A DNA stretch of 64,000 bases from Vespula vulgaris (Eukaryota > Arthropoda > Insecta > Hymenoptera > Vespidae): NCBI RefSeq assembly GCF_905475345.1, contig NC_066596.1, positions 3,151,001-3,215,000 on the forward strand. The letters run 5' to 3'. Shown in pieces: positions 10,700 through 24,946 of the stretch (position 1 is its first letter; every line of letters begins with the position of its first letter). The notes below the pieces were generated by a model, which saw only the letters and a list, made by a program, of their open reading frames with translations, searched no databases and had not been told where the DNA came from. The position numbers and the translations under genes are program-made.

Positions 10700-13600
10700 A
10701 GGGTTTATGATTAAATATACATAATCGTACACTTGTTTCACAGTTTATTAGATTATAGATAAATGTAGAATAGTTTAGTTACTATCATAACTGTTGATCG
10801 AAGATACTGAAGACTGTAGGTTTTGTGGTTTTTGAAGCGCCTCCGGTGTAAAAAGTGTTATATTAATATAATTTTATTTTAATAGTATTCAAAAACGCAA
10901 AGATCTCTCCTCTCTTACATTAACGAGTCGACTCGATGTGCCGGAAGACGCCTCAAATCTATTTTAACAATCCATTTTGTTGTTACGCTGAGACACAGAT
11001 TATTAGTCACGTTTAAAGAATTTCAAATGAAAATGCTCTAATACTCTCTCTCGTTGCCGAAATTTGTTCCGTTGAGAAAACCGGCGCAATTTCGTTGTAA
11101 ATATCATTATGGACAATACTATTTTGATGAAATTCCATACGAATAAGGTTTACTATACAACTTTTAATTTTAACTTCTTGCCACCTCCTCCTCCTCCTCC
11201 TCCTCATCCTTCTCCTTCTACTCTTCTCTTCCTCTTCCTCTTCAATCTCATATTATTCTTACTTCTTCCATCTATTACTCCTCGTCTTTCTCCTCCTACA
11301 ACCCCCCTCCCCCCTCCCCCTTAAACTTCTCTCGTTCTTTATATCTTATTCATTAATTATACTGTTCAAAAATCAATACCAACTTCTCTAACACTTGGAA
11401 ATATTCTGATCGAGAGCATAATATACATGTTATATGCACTTTTTCTTTTTTTTTGTTCGATTAGCTTTAAATGGTCTACACGCTACTGTCTTAATAAAAA
11501 AAGCTTTCGCATGTAAATTACTCTTTTTTTTTTTTTCTTTCTTTTACTTCTGGGAGATCCGTATAAACGTAGAAATATTGTATGAAAAACTTGAAAAAGG
11601 TACCGTTCCTTCTTATTATTTTCTTTTCTTTTCTTTTCTTTTTTTTTTGTCCTTTTCACATTTTTTTTTCTTCTTTTTTTCTTTCCTATTATATCTCGGG
11701 GCGGTAAAATTGTGCACGCTTGTTTTGTTTATTGTAATTAGGCGATGATGATACTTTTAATGATTATCATAAAAATTACGAGAGATAGGCTTCGTGTCGT
11801 AAATTCTTTTTCTCATTTAAAAGAGAAATATCATTTATCGAACAAACACCGAATTTTTTTTTCCCTTCTTCCATTTTCTTTTTTTTTTTTCGTTTTTTTT
11901 TGTATTTATTACACGAACGTATTTTTTCCTATACGTCTAGATTAAATATCACTTACACTGTGTTTCGACTTTATTGTATAACGTTTCTTGTTTTTTACTT
12001 AAAAGTTTGTGTATTCGTAGTGGTAGTGGTGGTGATGGTGGTAATGGTAGTGGTAGTGGTAGTGGTGGTGGTGGTGGCGGTGGTGGTGGCGGCGGTGATA
12101 GTGAATGGTTGTGGGGTGATGGATGGTAAAGTACGAAAGTATCGTACCCATGTGCGTGTAAAAATGTTCTCTTGGTAAATGTGTTTAGTTTTGTATATTT
12201 CTTTGTTTTTTTCTTTCTTTTATATATGTGTAAAATACAAGAGTAGTCGTGTGTTTTTCATCCTGCGCTTATCCAAACATCATAAAAATGTATATAATAG
12301 AAGTGTATAGTTCCTCGTTATATAACATAAAAAAGAAGAAAAAACAAAAAAAAAAAAACAATTCTTGATCGTACAAATATATTTAAAGGAAAAACCAAAG
12401 ACCGAAATTTAAAAAGAAAAGAAAAGAAAAGAAAAGAAAAATCAAGAGGTCCGCGAAAGGAAACACGAGCAAAATAAAATAAAATAATAATAAAATAAAA
12501 AAAGATCTTTTTATATATGTATATTATCGACTGTCTTCCCTCTTAAGAGAAATTTCTTCTCTCGCGATACGAGCTTTTTTCTTTTTTTTCTTCCTTTTTT
12601 TTCTTTTTTTTTTCTTTTCATATATTTTTATTTTCATTTAAATCACTCGTGCGGTTCGTTTTTTCGTATTTGCGCTTTGACAACTTTTGGCTCATCCAAA
12701 CCATTTCTCCTTTCTTTCTGTCTCATTGTTATCCTTTCTCTTCTTAGTTATTATTATTATTATTATTATTATAATTATTATTATTATTATTGTTATTATT
12801 ATTATTATTATTATTATTAATTCATTTCTCTTACCAAGTGTTTTATTAGAGCCTGTAGCGGTCTTTTTGTTTTCCTTCGTCGTCGTATAATTAATAATGA
12901 AAGTAAAATCGTACACCATTATTATTATTATTATTATTATTATTTTTATTTTTATTTTTTTCCACGTTCTTTCCTTGTATATTTGTATTTCTTTCTTTCT
13001 TTCTTTCTTTCCTTCTTTCTTTTTTTATTTTTTTTTATTTTTTATTTTTTTTAATTATTAGAGCATCGATCTCTTTCGCGCACTCTTTCGTTCCGCGACA
13101 CACGCACACTACTAAACAATTCTTACTTTCGATCCTTTTTTTCTAATCTTACACGCACACCCCCCTCTCGTGCCTCTCTCCTCCTCCTCTTTCTCTCTTT
13201 CAATCAGTCTCCTTACTTTTTCATCGTCTATTCACCCTTCCATTCGCGATCTCATACTCGTTTTCTCTCATAGAAATATAATAATGTTAATGTTAATGTT
13301 TACACGGGAGGGCACCAGCCATTTTTGAGTATTACCAACCGGATACTAATACGCTAAACGATAAAGATATTCGTCTATCGATAACGACGATAATGACGAT
13401 AATGGTAAATGATAATGAAAATGATTATGATAATAATGACAACGACGACGACGACGACGACGATGATGAAGATGATGATGATGATGACGATGATGATGAT
13501 TACGATAATGAAGACGATGAAGATGACGATGATCTTTGAAAGATTGATTTTCGTTCACTCGCAATGCGCATTGTTCTTCTTTCATTTTTTTGTTATTTCT

Positions 13601-14284
13601 CGATAACCCTTTAATGATAATAACCTTTTCTTTTGTTGTAGTTGTTGATGCTATTCTTGTTTAAATTCCTACACAGGAAGGCTAATCTGCGTTAACCACC
13701 TGCGGCTGGGCTCGGCCCGTGGTAAAAATGAATTCAATGATCCTTCGGTTACGAGCGACCATACGCGCTGAACGAGATAGATGCGATTTTTAATTTTAAT
13801 TATTAATATTTTCCTTGTTGTTGTTGCTACTGTTGCGTCTTCTTTTTATTCTGAATCTCTTATTTTTAAAAAGAGTCTCACAATCTGCGCACAAACGCGT
13901 ATACATGGGTTTTTGGGGTGGTGGGTGGTGGGTAGTGGTGGTTGTGGTGGTAGTGGTGGTGGTGGTGGTGGTAGTTGTGTTCTTTTTTGTTTTGTTTAGT
14001 TTATTTTAGTTTAGTATTCAAAATCATCGGTTTCGTTCACTTACTCTTTCCTTTATTATATACCCTTTTTAGCGACCCTCGCTTTCTTCCTTTAAATAAT
14101 GCAATCGTGTTTAGTCCCTTCTTTCGTGATGAATTCTTCCTTTTCTTTTTTTTCTCACCCTGCCGGCTTTTGTTTTCATCATAATAATTAATAGGCCTAC
14201 TATTTAAAGTCTATAATGCTCATCTCTCTTCTTCTTCTTCTTTTTCTTCTTTTCGCGATGTCGCGGTAACATCGTCATTCCTTT

Positions 14285-14316
<32 letters not shown>

Positions 14317-14586
14317 ACTTTCTTTCTTTCCGTCTGTCTTTCTTTCTTTTTTTCTTTCTTTCTTTCTTCCATCTTTCCCATTTTTTTATTTTCTTTATCT
14401 TGTTCATTTATTTATTTATTTCTTGCTTTACTTTTTTTTGTGTTGTTGCTCGTAACGAAAGAACGTTCTTTTCTGGTTTAGTTTGCAGGAATGGTCCAAA
14501 TATACATATCTATATAATATACTTTTTTGGTTTTAACGAGAGAAAAGAATTTTCTTCTTCCCAAGATAGAATTCGGTTAATGGCGT
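10700..14586 (-). other. Akap200: Probable long 3' UTR of Akap200
   Basis: No coding exon is supported between the Akap200 stop (14587) and COMMD8. On the minus strand an AATAAA occurs at 10749-10744, another at 10878-10873. The stretch is almost entirely low-complexity: poly-A/G tracts, ATT at about 12748-12820 and 12916-12945, GAT/GAC at 13391-13535, GGT at about 12020-12100 and 13912-13977, and TTTC at 14281-14370. Many short open frames here are translations of these repeats. One GC-rich hairpin stands out (13691-13722). The 3' UTR extent is inferred. Confidence 0.45.
13691..13723 (-). other. GC-rich stem-loop in the Akap200 3' UTR
   Basis: In the mRNA sense TTACCAC pairs with GTGGTTAA (one bulged base), and within it GGGC pairs with GCCC around a 3-base loop, leaving one unpaired side. 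It is the only GC-rich patch of note in about 4 kb of AU-rich, repetitive sequence. Confidence 0.3.
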
Positions 14587-14631
14587 TTATTCGTTCATGT
14601 TGTTTTGGTGATGCGCGTCGGCAATTATTTC
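14587..14631 (-). CDS. Akap200: Akap200 last coding exon
   Basis: It encodes the 14 terminal residues EIIADAHHQNNMNE and a TAA stop at 14589-14587. The acceptor is a pyrimidine tract ending TTTCAG at 14634-14632. The end of the helix from the previous exon continues into EIIADA. Confidence 0.78.
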   Translation of the reverse strand, partial: EIIADAHHQNNMNE

Positions 14632-17600
14632 CTGAAATGAAAGAAAAAAGAAAGAAATTCGATTAGAATTCGTTCGATTATTACTATATTACATATTCAT
14701 GTTGATAAAGCTTACGTTCGTGTTGCATTCAATGGCCTCGTTAACCGCTGCTGCAACCGCTTTGTCACTAATGTCGATTTCCTCGATGGCCTGCAACGTG
14801 TAATAAAAATAAAAACTTTGTATATAATAATAATAATAATAATAAATATAACATAATATAAAAGAAACAAAAAAATAACAGAAAGATAACTACACATTAA
14901 GATTAATATTAATCAGATGGCCCCTCGCTCATTAATCGTCATAAGATTTTTAAGATGCAAGTATTCGGAATTATTAGGCGATCATCATTTTTAATTATGA
15001 TTACGATATCACAAAGAAGAGTCAAGTATCGTATTTATTCAACAGGACAAGGGAATCAAACAGGTTTTGAAGAGAAACATCCAGAAGAATAGAAATTTTC
15101 TTCTTTAGAGTCAGTAGACAGTAGAGTCTATCTATATCTATGGCGACACCCACTTAAGCAATGAGTCATCCTATTCCATAATCATATTCTCTTATCATGA
15201 TTATCATCGATGTAGACAGCAACTAGACTCTCTCTCTTTCTCTCTACCTTTTTGTTGAAGTAGGACGACACAAGAGAACATATGTTCCCCCTAAATCATT
15301 GTTACCTTAGTGACCGAAGCAACATCTTCGGTAATGGCCGGTGCAGATGGCGGCGAAGCTGGAACTTCGATCGGGATGGCTGGTGGTGCCACCTTAGGAG
15401 CTTCCTCAACGTTACTTTCTGTCGTACCAACTTCATTAGTCACGGTGGTCTTTTCCACTACTGGGTTCTCGACTTCCGGAGTGCTCTGTAAAACATTATG
15501 CCCGACAGACACAATTAAAATATTCTTCTCCTGATTTGAAAGGCGCGTTTCCTGCCTATGACCCAAAAAACCAAACATGCTTTTCTTTTTTTTTTTTTTT
15601 ATTTATTTATTTTAATATGATCAACGTAAGAACGTGAATCGATTCTGTCGAACCATTTCGAATCAATGAATTCAAAGAAGGAAAAGAAAAGAGAAATAAG
15701 AAAGAATAAACATAAAATTAACAATAACTATCCTATAATTTTGACTAGATATTTTTTCGTTTCTGAAGAAATTGATAAAACAGACATAAATGACAGGACA
15801 GAATCGTTCACCATGCTTCGAGCAGCTCAAAGAACATGTGTGAACCTCGTTTGAGAAATTCCGAGAATAATAATAAGAAAAAAGAAAAAAAATAAACTCT
15901 GCATGCGGCATATACAAGATGCTTCTAATGAAACGCAATGGATGCAATTACGCGAAAAGAATAATATAACTCGATGATGTACGATCGTATCTACCGAATA
16001 GACATAATGAATGGAAAAAAAAAGAAAAAGAAATAAACGAAAAAGGAAACAAAGAACAGACATAATAAAAAAGGAATAAAAAAAAAAAAAATAAAAAAAA
16101 ATACATTTCATCATTAACGAAGGCTGCTCCTTCAAAGCGCCAGTTTTCTACTAATCTAAATGATTTAATGATAAAAAAAGATCACGTCTATCAATGAGTA
16201 TCGCTCTATTATAAGAAATTGATCTAATATCCGAGCGAACTATATTTCATAACATATTAGTGATAATAGCAAATTTAGCTATAACGATGACGTTTCTGAT
16301 AAGAAACTGATTTGCTGTTATGCTCGCTTAAGATCTATATATATATATCTATCTATAGATCTATATATATATATATATATATATTTGCATACACATAATA
16401 ATAATACCGAGCTCTACGATATTGGCTCTACTCTTTTCAGCGTATTTCGAATTTTAAATGTAAAGCCAGGTTAATAATAATATACCGTGTCAAGAAAACC
16501 AAGAGGCAAACAATGCAAGGTTTCTTTTTAGGTAATAATTTGGTGATATGGTGGTGTTGGAGGTATTTTTGAAGATGTGACTATATAAAACAGGGTGGAT
16601 GATCAGGGATTATCAAAGGGAATGAAAGAAGTGATTTTTCATTTTGTTGTTTGTATGTTTGGAAGGATGAAGGATAAACGTTTGACGAGACCCTCAACAT
16701 AGACACTTAAGGATAAGAGGGTTGACTTTCGGGATATGATCGATCCATCGCAAGAAGGAAGGATTTATGGCCAAAGCAACATGGATAAACCTTTTTGATT
16801 AGAAACAAAAGAGCACCAGAGTAAGTAAGTGAATGAATGAGTGAGTGAGTGAGTGAGTGAGTAAGTATGAAGAAAGTAAGAATTTTCTGGAAATAGATGA
16901 CGAAATACGTAAACGTGCAAAGAAAACCCCTTTTTTGGAGATGCAGTCGTCAGGTTTTATGACTTTGTCCCCTTCGTCTAGAGGGAACGTCGAGAAAATG
17001 TGATTGAGATATTGGATATGAGAGATTTATCGTCAAGGAAGATTTTATGACACAGCGGGATATATCAATTTCGACCACAAGAGAGAAAGAGATAAAGAGG
17101 GGGAGACAGACAGAGACATATATAGAAAAAGATTTTTGGATATAACTGTTATACTTATTAAGATAAGGGGAAATTTGAAGGAAGAACTGTAATGGTGGTC
17201 ATCGATATATATGTATACATACATACATATATATATATAATATTTATATATATATATTTATATACATATTTATCGAATATTTATACGACAAGAGACAAGA
17301 AGATTGTGGTGGTGCGGACCGTACGACGAGAGATATACTTGGTAACGAGCGAGCACTGCCAAAATGTAATTTGGCTGGCCCGAATTCATGCCAGGAGGTT
17401 GTGTCGCATGTTAGTCACCTGGTGGTTCTCCTGGAAGGCAGTTGAGACATCATCGTTCAACGATCGACACGATAAGGTTTCCTTCTGGTTTTCCGTCTCC
17501 GCCAGGGATTGGGCTAACCTCTCCTTCAACTCAACTTCTGAATCATTGTACGAATTGAGGCTCTGAGACACCGACTCCGTCTTCAAATCTCGATCGGTCT

Positions 17601-20600
17601 GGTCGTCGTGCAACAATGTTTGCGAGCAATCGTTTGTGGCTGTTGTAGTGCTAGACACGATACTTGTACTGGATCGGTTACTTGGATTTGGACTTGCGAT
17701 TGACGTTTGATCAATTTCTGTTAGGTTACTGGACGTTTGACTAACATTACATCGAGGTGAGGAAGGAGGAGATTTTGTTGTAATTTCATTTGGTGGCGGC
17801 AATGGGAACTCAGAAGATTCACTTTGAAGTCGACAAGAAGTGTCTTCCTCTTTGATAGAAGAGGGAGGAAGAGGAGGAGGAGGTGAGGAAGATGGTGGTG
17901 GTGTTGTGATTCTCGTAACAGTAGTATGGGACGGACTCTGTCTTTCCGTGGGAACGTTTGTCGTTACTATTGTGTCTTTTTGTGAACTGGAGGATAGTTC
18001 ATTGGCATTTGTTAGGTCTTCTAAAGATTCGTTTGCTTGTACTTTACTTAATTGCTCGTTGGAAGCGACTTCGGTAATGGTAGTCGATGTTAACGATGAT
18101 GGCGGTGGCGGTGGCGGTGGTAGTAGATGTGCTTGTTCAGGTATAAGTTCGTCTAAGGATTCTTTTGTTTCTGATATCGGCAAAGAGACTGAACTCTCGA
18201 CTTCGGCGATCTCGATTATATCTTTTCCTCCACCCGCAAGTTTTTCGACTACAGTTATCGTATCCGTTATAAAATGATCAATGAGTTCTATACTAACATC
18301 GATGGAAGACGAGACATCTAATTCGTTCATTTCTTCTACAAGAACATCTTTGACCGGCAAGCTTGTATCAGATAATATCGGTTCTGCTTCGATTTTCTCT
18401 TCTTTTGGAATTACTTCAACGGAGTCTGTAGTTTTTACCTCGGCTACCTCCTCGATTATATCGACTTCTTCTTCTTCTTCTTCTACTTCTTCGCAAGGTA
18501 TGACTACTGCTGGTTTGGCTTCGACAATGATATGCTCGTTACATGCTCCTTCAGGATTTGAAACCACACTGGACGGATCTGGATCCTCGACATCTTCCAA
18601 AATGATTATCTCGTGGTCCTCCTTGATGACATCCTCGCACGATGGTGTCTCGATAATAACCTCCTTGACAACTTCGATGAATTTATCAGCTTGTTCGTCC
18701 GGCACTTTTTCAGCTCTGCTAACAATTTCAACATTTTCCTGTGTCTCTTCTACCTTAGTTACGTCAGTCTCTAATTCCTCAGTCGTTTCGATATCCTCAA
18801 TAATGTTATCGGAAATGCTTTTAGAACTTTTAGGAATATCTTCGACATTAGTCGCTTCATTCCCCAACATTTTTGAATCAGTCTTAACAGTTTCGAGTTT
18901 GGAACGAAAGTTAGTCTTATCGGGTTCCGTCAGTACAGGAACAGTCTCATCAGTCTTGTTAACGATACCTACAGGTTCGTCTTTTGTAAGCAACAGAGCG
19001 GAATCTACGTCGACAGGAATTATTATATTTTCAATGGTTGTTGATTCAAGGTTCGAGAGAATTGGAGATGATCGTTCGAGTGGATCATTGTTAGAAACGC
19101 GGGTGGACAATGACGATTCAGGAGCGTCTTCTAGAGGGTCTTGGTGTAAAATTGTTGGTAACGTGGAATTAACTTCAGTCGTAACGTCCTTATCTACAAC
19201 AGGCTCAACAGGCAATTCTAAAGCTTTGGCTAGAGCTGTAACAGTGACAGCTGTTGCCGCTGCCTGCTGAGCTTGTTGTAAGGGCGACGGTTCGATCGGA
19301 GTTGGTGGAGGACTCGATGGGAGTTGGGACGGGAGATCCTCACTGGTTTTCCTCTCAATGATAGACGGCGTATCGACTGGCTGGACTCGGAAGACGGAGA
19401 CTTTTATCGAGTCCGCTAAGGACCGACCACCGTCTGGACTGACCTCGACTACTTTTTTCTCTGCCTCGACTTTTTCGACCTCCTCTTTCTTATCCTCTAG
19501 AGGGACGGGAGTAGGGGCAGAGGGAGTAGGTTCCTCTTTCTTTTCCTCGGCTACCGGGCTAGTTGCTGGTGGTGTCGTCGTTGCTGTTGGTGCTGCTGTT
19601 TCTGGTGTCGTCGCCACCGCCGCCGCCGGCACCGTTGTCGTCGTCGTCGTCGTCGTCGTCGTTGCTGATGCTGCTCCTGATTCTTCTTTAGCCTCTACTG
19701 CGGATGACAATGGCGTACTGCTGGTTTCGTTCTCCGAAGGACTGCTTACGGCAGATTTGTCTTCCGCTGAACTGTTAGCTGCGTGATCTCCATCTTCACC
19801 CCCCTAAACACAGTTCGATTATTCTATGTTAGACATATTCGTGTTAGAGAAATATTTTCAAGTTGTAATTATTGATATTGACGATTAAACATTTTTAATC
19901 GAAAAGTGTTTATCTGTTATTCCGAGATTTCATTATTCCTCGTCGTGATAATCCTATGAAGATAGAGAGTACAAATTTCAATAAAATAATTCCTGTCTCT
20001 TCGCGTCTGAACGTTACCAATGATAAACCGATAGAAACTGCATTAGCTTCCAAGGGAATAGAAAATCGATTGCAAGCAGATCAATGCCCAAGGCGATTCG
20101 GGATATATCTTTTCTAACACGCTTGTTCGCCGGTGAAGACTTTGGCTCGTCACCAAAAGGAAAAAGGAACTCTATTGAAAGTTGGAATGTGGCCAGGGAA
20201 TCATTCGTGTGTGCTAAAAAAAGACAGACAGACAGAGAGAGAGAGAGAGAGACCATTGTCCGTAACAAGTAGAAAAATAAACTTCCGGTTAACCTACCAC
20301 CTTCTTGCTATGAAGTTCAGCTAAAAGGTGTATTGTTTTGTAACTTAGGCGTTTTCACAATTGATTGAAACTTTTCGAATCTCAGAAAATTTAGGAATGA
20401 ATTGTAAATGTTAGAAAGTGATTTGACAATCTCATAGTATTTCTAACTTTCTTTATGTTATTTTTCATGCATTCACGCATACCTATTTTCAACTGTCGAA
20501 AATAGTCGACAATTTTTATCAACGTCTATTTTTTTCTTTTTTTGTCACTTCGATGTTTTACAGATCGAAATTGCGAAAGGACATTTATTCGGTTCGTCGG

Positions 20601-23600
20601 AGCGTGTCCGACGATAATATTGCAACGCGTAAACGAAGAGAACGGTAGAAATGCCACGTGCTTTTCTTTTTTTTTCTTTTTTGTTTGTAAATACATATGA
20701 TACATAGAATTCGTGTTTATCATCGATTTGATACATAGATGCGTATATGACTGTAATGGTGATTACGTTAAATGCTCTAAAAAAGAGATATAGTTGTAAA
20801 AAAACAAAATATGTGGAGTGAAAACGTCGAGTTTTTAGAAAGTTTGTCAAATTTCATGCCACTTCGTCTATACAGTTAAATAATCACATTCGATTCATTA
20901 GATTTTTTGTTTCTTAGCAGGAAGACGCGATAATTTCATTTTCAATCGATTATTTTCAATCCTTATTTTCAACTCGTTAAAATAATTTTATTACCTCGGC
21001 TGCAGCTATACTCATTAAATAACCGCATCATATATTATTCGATCAGAAAAGCGGTCATGGTCGTCATAAAATTTCGCTGGGACTTTTAGCGAGCAAATTT
21101 AATTGCATGGTGGCAAACAAATTTATTTCTTTGATCGAACGAAACAAGGAAAGAGCATTGATGAAAAATATAACAAAATTGAATTGATAAAGACATAAAC
21201 GATATTAATCGATACAATCGATCTCTCATTGCTTCGAGTATTTACTTCAAAAGAAAAGGAAAGGAGGAAGAACAAAAAAAGAAAAGAAAATAGAAAGAAA
21301 AGAAAAGAAAAACAAGAGAAAGAGAAAAAGAGAGAAGAACGAAATGTGAACTTTCGAGTCCGACGTCTTTCCCGTTCTATTTTTGGGACGTTCAACGCAT
21401 ACTCTTTACCACTACCACTATATTACAACCGGCAGCTTTTGCGTTGAGCTTTGCCTCGCCTCGAGCTTTTATGCTTTCACCACACACAGCTTGTAGCTTA
21501 CTCGTTCTAAGTTACACTCGGTATTGTTCTTCTTACTATTTCTGTACTCGAAGAATGCATATGTATGTTTCGCCATTGTTATTTTATATCAATAATAAGG
21601 TCGAAACATAATAATAAGCTTTTTTCCTTTTATCATAATCTCAACAAGTACGAATAAAATTGTATTGTGACAATATCTAAACACAAGTCAAATAAATATA
21701 AAAATAAAAATCTAATTAATTTTAACGATCGATGAATTAAGCTTCTAAACGATGAATAATAGATTCACGTTCTAAATTTAATTTCATGTTGACAATGATT
21801 CCTCGAGGATTTTCTTGGCGTGTGCCAACATTTTTGAGACTATTAATTGTACGAGTTACGAACGTGGCGCCTGTGAATACGATCGATGAAACAGGGTCGT
21901 TCCCTTTCTTCGATGAATCATAATAATCTTAACTGTTGAATTTTCGATCCTAAATTAAATCGATTCTCTCTGAACTATTATACGAGAGTCCCTTGTATAC
22001 GATAAATCACTATTTTCCGAGAAATCTAATTAAGTATATGATGAACGATACGAATGTCGCATCGAATTGCGTCTATTGCGTTTTGCTGCGTAATATTGAA
22101 TCATGTTACGATGAGGTAACAATATTTTTTTCATATCTCTTTCTCTCTCTCTCTCTCCCTATTTCTCTCGTTTTATAATATAGTTTTCGCACTAAATATT
22201 TCTTATTACATTTCATCAGTTATACATATTTTTGTATTAGATATTTAATAAAGACAAAAATGTTAAATTAATGAAAGTATATTTATATATATCGTGTATA
22301 TAATTCGCTTATCATACCGGATTGCTTATTCCCAAAAATGGGACTGCAGCCAGAAAGAATCGAGCTCCACGGGACAGGGCCCCAGCAGCTCTATATACGC
22401 CACTGCTCACGCTTCGTCCTAATTTAAGGACTGAATCCATCGTTGAAATGCACAAGCTTTTCTTTTCCTTTCCCTTCTCGCCTTTCGTACACTCGTCGTT
22501 GCTTTTCTATCGCGTGTTTTAAAATTCGATAAGAGATCGCGAAACGTTTCTAACAAACGATCGAGATATGTAGATTACACGAAGGTCGTCCAAATTTTGA
22601 TAGGAATTCGAGAATTCGACTCGAGATATCTCTATAAGGAATTATAGAAAGAAATAGAAAGAAATAGAGAGAGAAAGAGAGAGAGAGAGAGAGAGGGAGA
22701 GAGATTATTATGTTTACATTAGTTTGGTATTATTCTAAGTCGAAGGAGATCGTCCTTGAAAGAAAAAAAAAGAAAGAAAAAAAAAGAAAAGAAAATAAAG
22801 AAATAAATAAGGAAACGAATTTCATATAATAATTATGAAAATATTATTGTTGTTATGTATATTATTATTGTTAACAAAAAAGAAGAAAAATGAAAAGAAT
22901 CTAAAAAAAGAAAGTCTCTACATCGTATTGGAAACATTATTTATTATCGTCCTATTAATAGAAACACGAATAGTGTCTCATGGCCGAGTAAAAAATAGCA
23001 TTGAAAAATGCGAATATGACTATCGTATACTGCACTCGTTACTTATATAATAAAATCATCGAAAATTAAAAATAGAAATACGAAAATTTGATCCGAGTTG
23101 TTTCTTTTCTTCTTCTTCTTCTTCTCTTTTTTTAATATGATTATTTTTATCTAAAAAAATTCGGTACAAAAAAGAAAAAATTCTAAACGTTTCGCATATA
23201 GATCCATTCGTTTTTGATATAATTATTTTTTATGTTTTAAATTAGCTATAAAAAAATAAATCCCTGAGCAATCGATCCATTTCTTTACTATTATTTTTTA
23301 AATACATATCTCGATCGTTTGTTTTCGTTGTTTCACAAAACAAAGTTAAAGAGTGGCACAATTTTTTGTTTATTGTTACTTCTTCAGTTTTTTATTTTTT
23401 TATTATTATTTTTTTTTTTTTTAATGAATGTATACCTCCGTATATCTTTGTGATATACACACAACGATGAGAACACACAGTATAACCGCAAAACTAGTAT
23501 ATAATATCACTCATGTACCCGGAGAATGATCCGTACGAACTGTTTGCCGATGGCGTACTACTCGGAGAACCCAGTGAGTTCACGAGGATTTATATAGAAA

Positions 23601-24396
23601 CTCACGACGACGAGAAGACGACGAAGACGACGACGACGAAGAGGATCGTCCCACGTCTTGTTAGTGTGCGAGAGAAATAGAAAGATAGAAAGAGAGTGAT
23701 GTAGAATCTCGGAGAAAGAGAAAGATAGAAAGTGAGATTTAAATTACGATTTCTTTCTATCTTTTTCTAAAAATTGAAATCATTTTTTCAACAAAATTAG
23801 TTTCAATTTAAGATTTTTCAAAAGTTTCCATCGTAATTAATAAATCAGATTTTTTTTCTTTTCCAAAGATCCACAAATCAAATGATATAAGCATAAATGT
23901 AAATCTAAAAAATATATATATATATATGAAGAGAGAGAGATCGATTTAAATCACAGATCATTAGATTCAGTGGAATGAAATCAATTTGTTAGTAAAATCT
24001 ATTAAAAAAAGAAGTTTTAATTAATAGATCAATTACATTTTTCGAGTAGATCAAATAACAATTTGTAAATGCTATGAGGTAAAAAAGAAAAAAAGTAAAA
24101 AGCGAGAGAAAAGAGAGGAATTAGTGATTTAAATGAAGTTTTAATTGTTATTACTCAATTATTCATATACTAGATTATTAATAAATTCATTATGTGTTTT
24201 AATATATCAGTTAGGAAATAAATGAAAAAAAAAGATCTACGTCGTAGAAACTTTACACGAGATCAAGTAAGATCACTCGCGTTGAACTACACTGCACGTG
24301 AACGAGTACTGTTGTTTATCGACTTTAAACGAACTTTGCGAGGAGTTAAAGAGATAAAAATTTATCTGTTTGATTAAAAGTAAAAAGAGAGAAAGG

Positions 24397-24430
<34 letters not shown>

Positions 24431-24874
24431 AAACAAGAAAGCAAAAAGATGCGATTATAAGAGATGTGCGTGTGTGTATGTGTACGTATATTTTCCTATC
24501 TTTTGTTTTCTATTGATCTGCTCGAAGAAATAGTATAATAATAGTTAATCATTTGAATTACATACATACATTCGAGAATTATCGAAAGGAAGTAACTCTC
24601 ATTGATTATCTTTTATAAAAAAGTTAATTTTTTTTCTTCGATGCAATCGACCCACGTTGTCTTTTGTTAAAGAGGATAAAAGGAGACGAGTTTGGAGAAT
24701 GAGAGAAAGACGGTGTGGAACGGATTAGAAAAGTATTAGAAAGAGAGAGAGAAAGAGAGAGAATTAGATGCAACAGAAGAGTGCAAACCGGTCTCGACCA
24801 TCTAAACGTGGGAGGAACGTGAAACTAGGAAGAGAGAGTCACGATTAGACAGAGAAAGAGAAAAAAAAAGAGAA

Positions 24875-24946
<72 letters not shown>

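Noticed and set aside
13690..13760. GAAGGATCATT and CCTGCGG on the minus strand, resembling the 3' end of 18S rRNA
   Set aside because: The words are in the wrong order and spacing, and no further rRNA-like sequence flanks them.
15672..16135. Phe/Tyr/Ser-rich minus-strand frames resembling membrane proteins
   Set aside because: They lie in the Akap200 intron and come from poly-A and AAAG tracts; apparent hydrophobic helices are Phe/Leu runs from TTT and CTT codons.
18281..19270. 329-codon plus-strand open frame over the giant Akap200 exon
   Set aside because: It is antisense to a well-supported coding exon. The Ser/Thr-rich composition is the mirror of Glu/Asp/Val codons, and it has no splice context.
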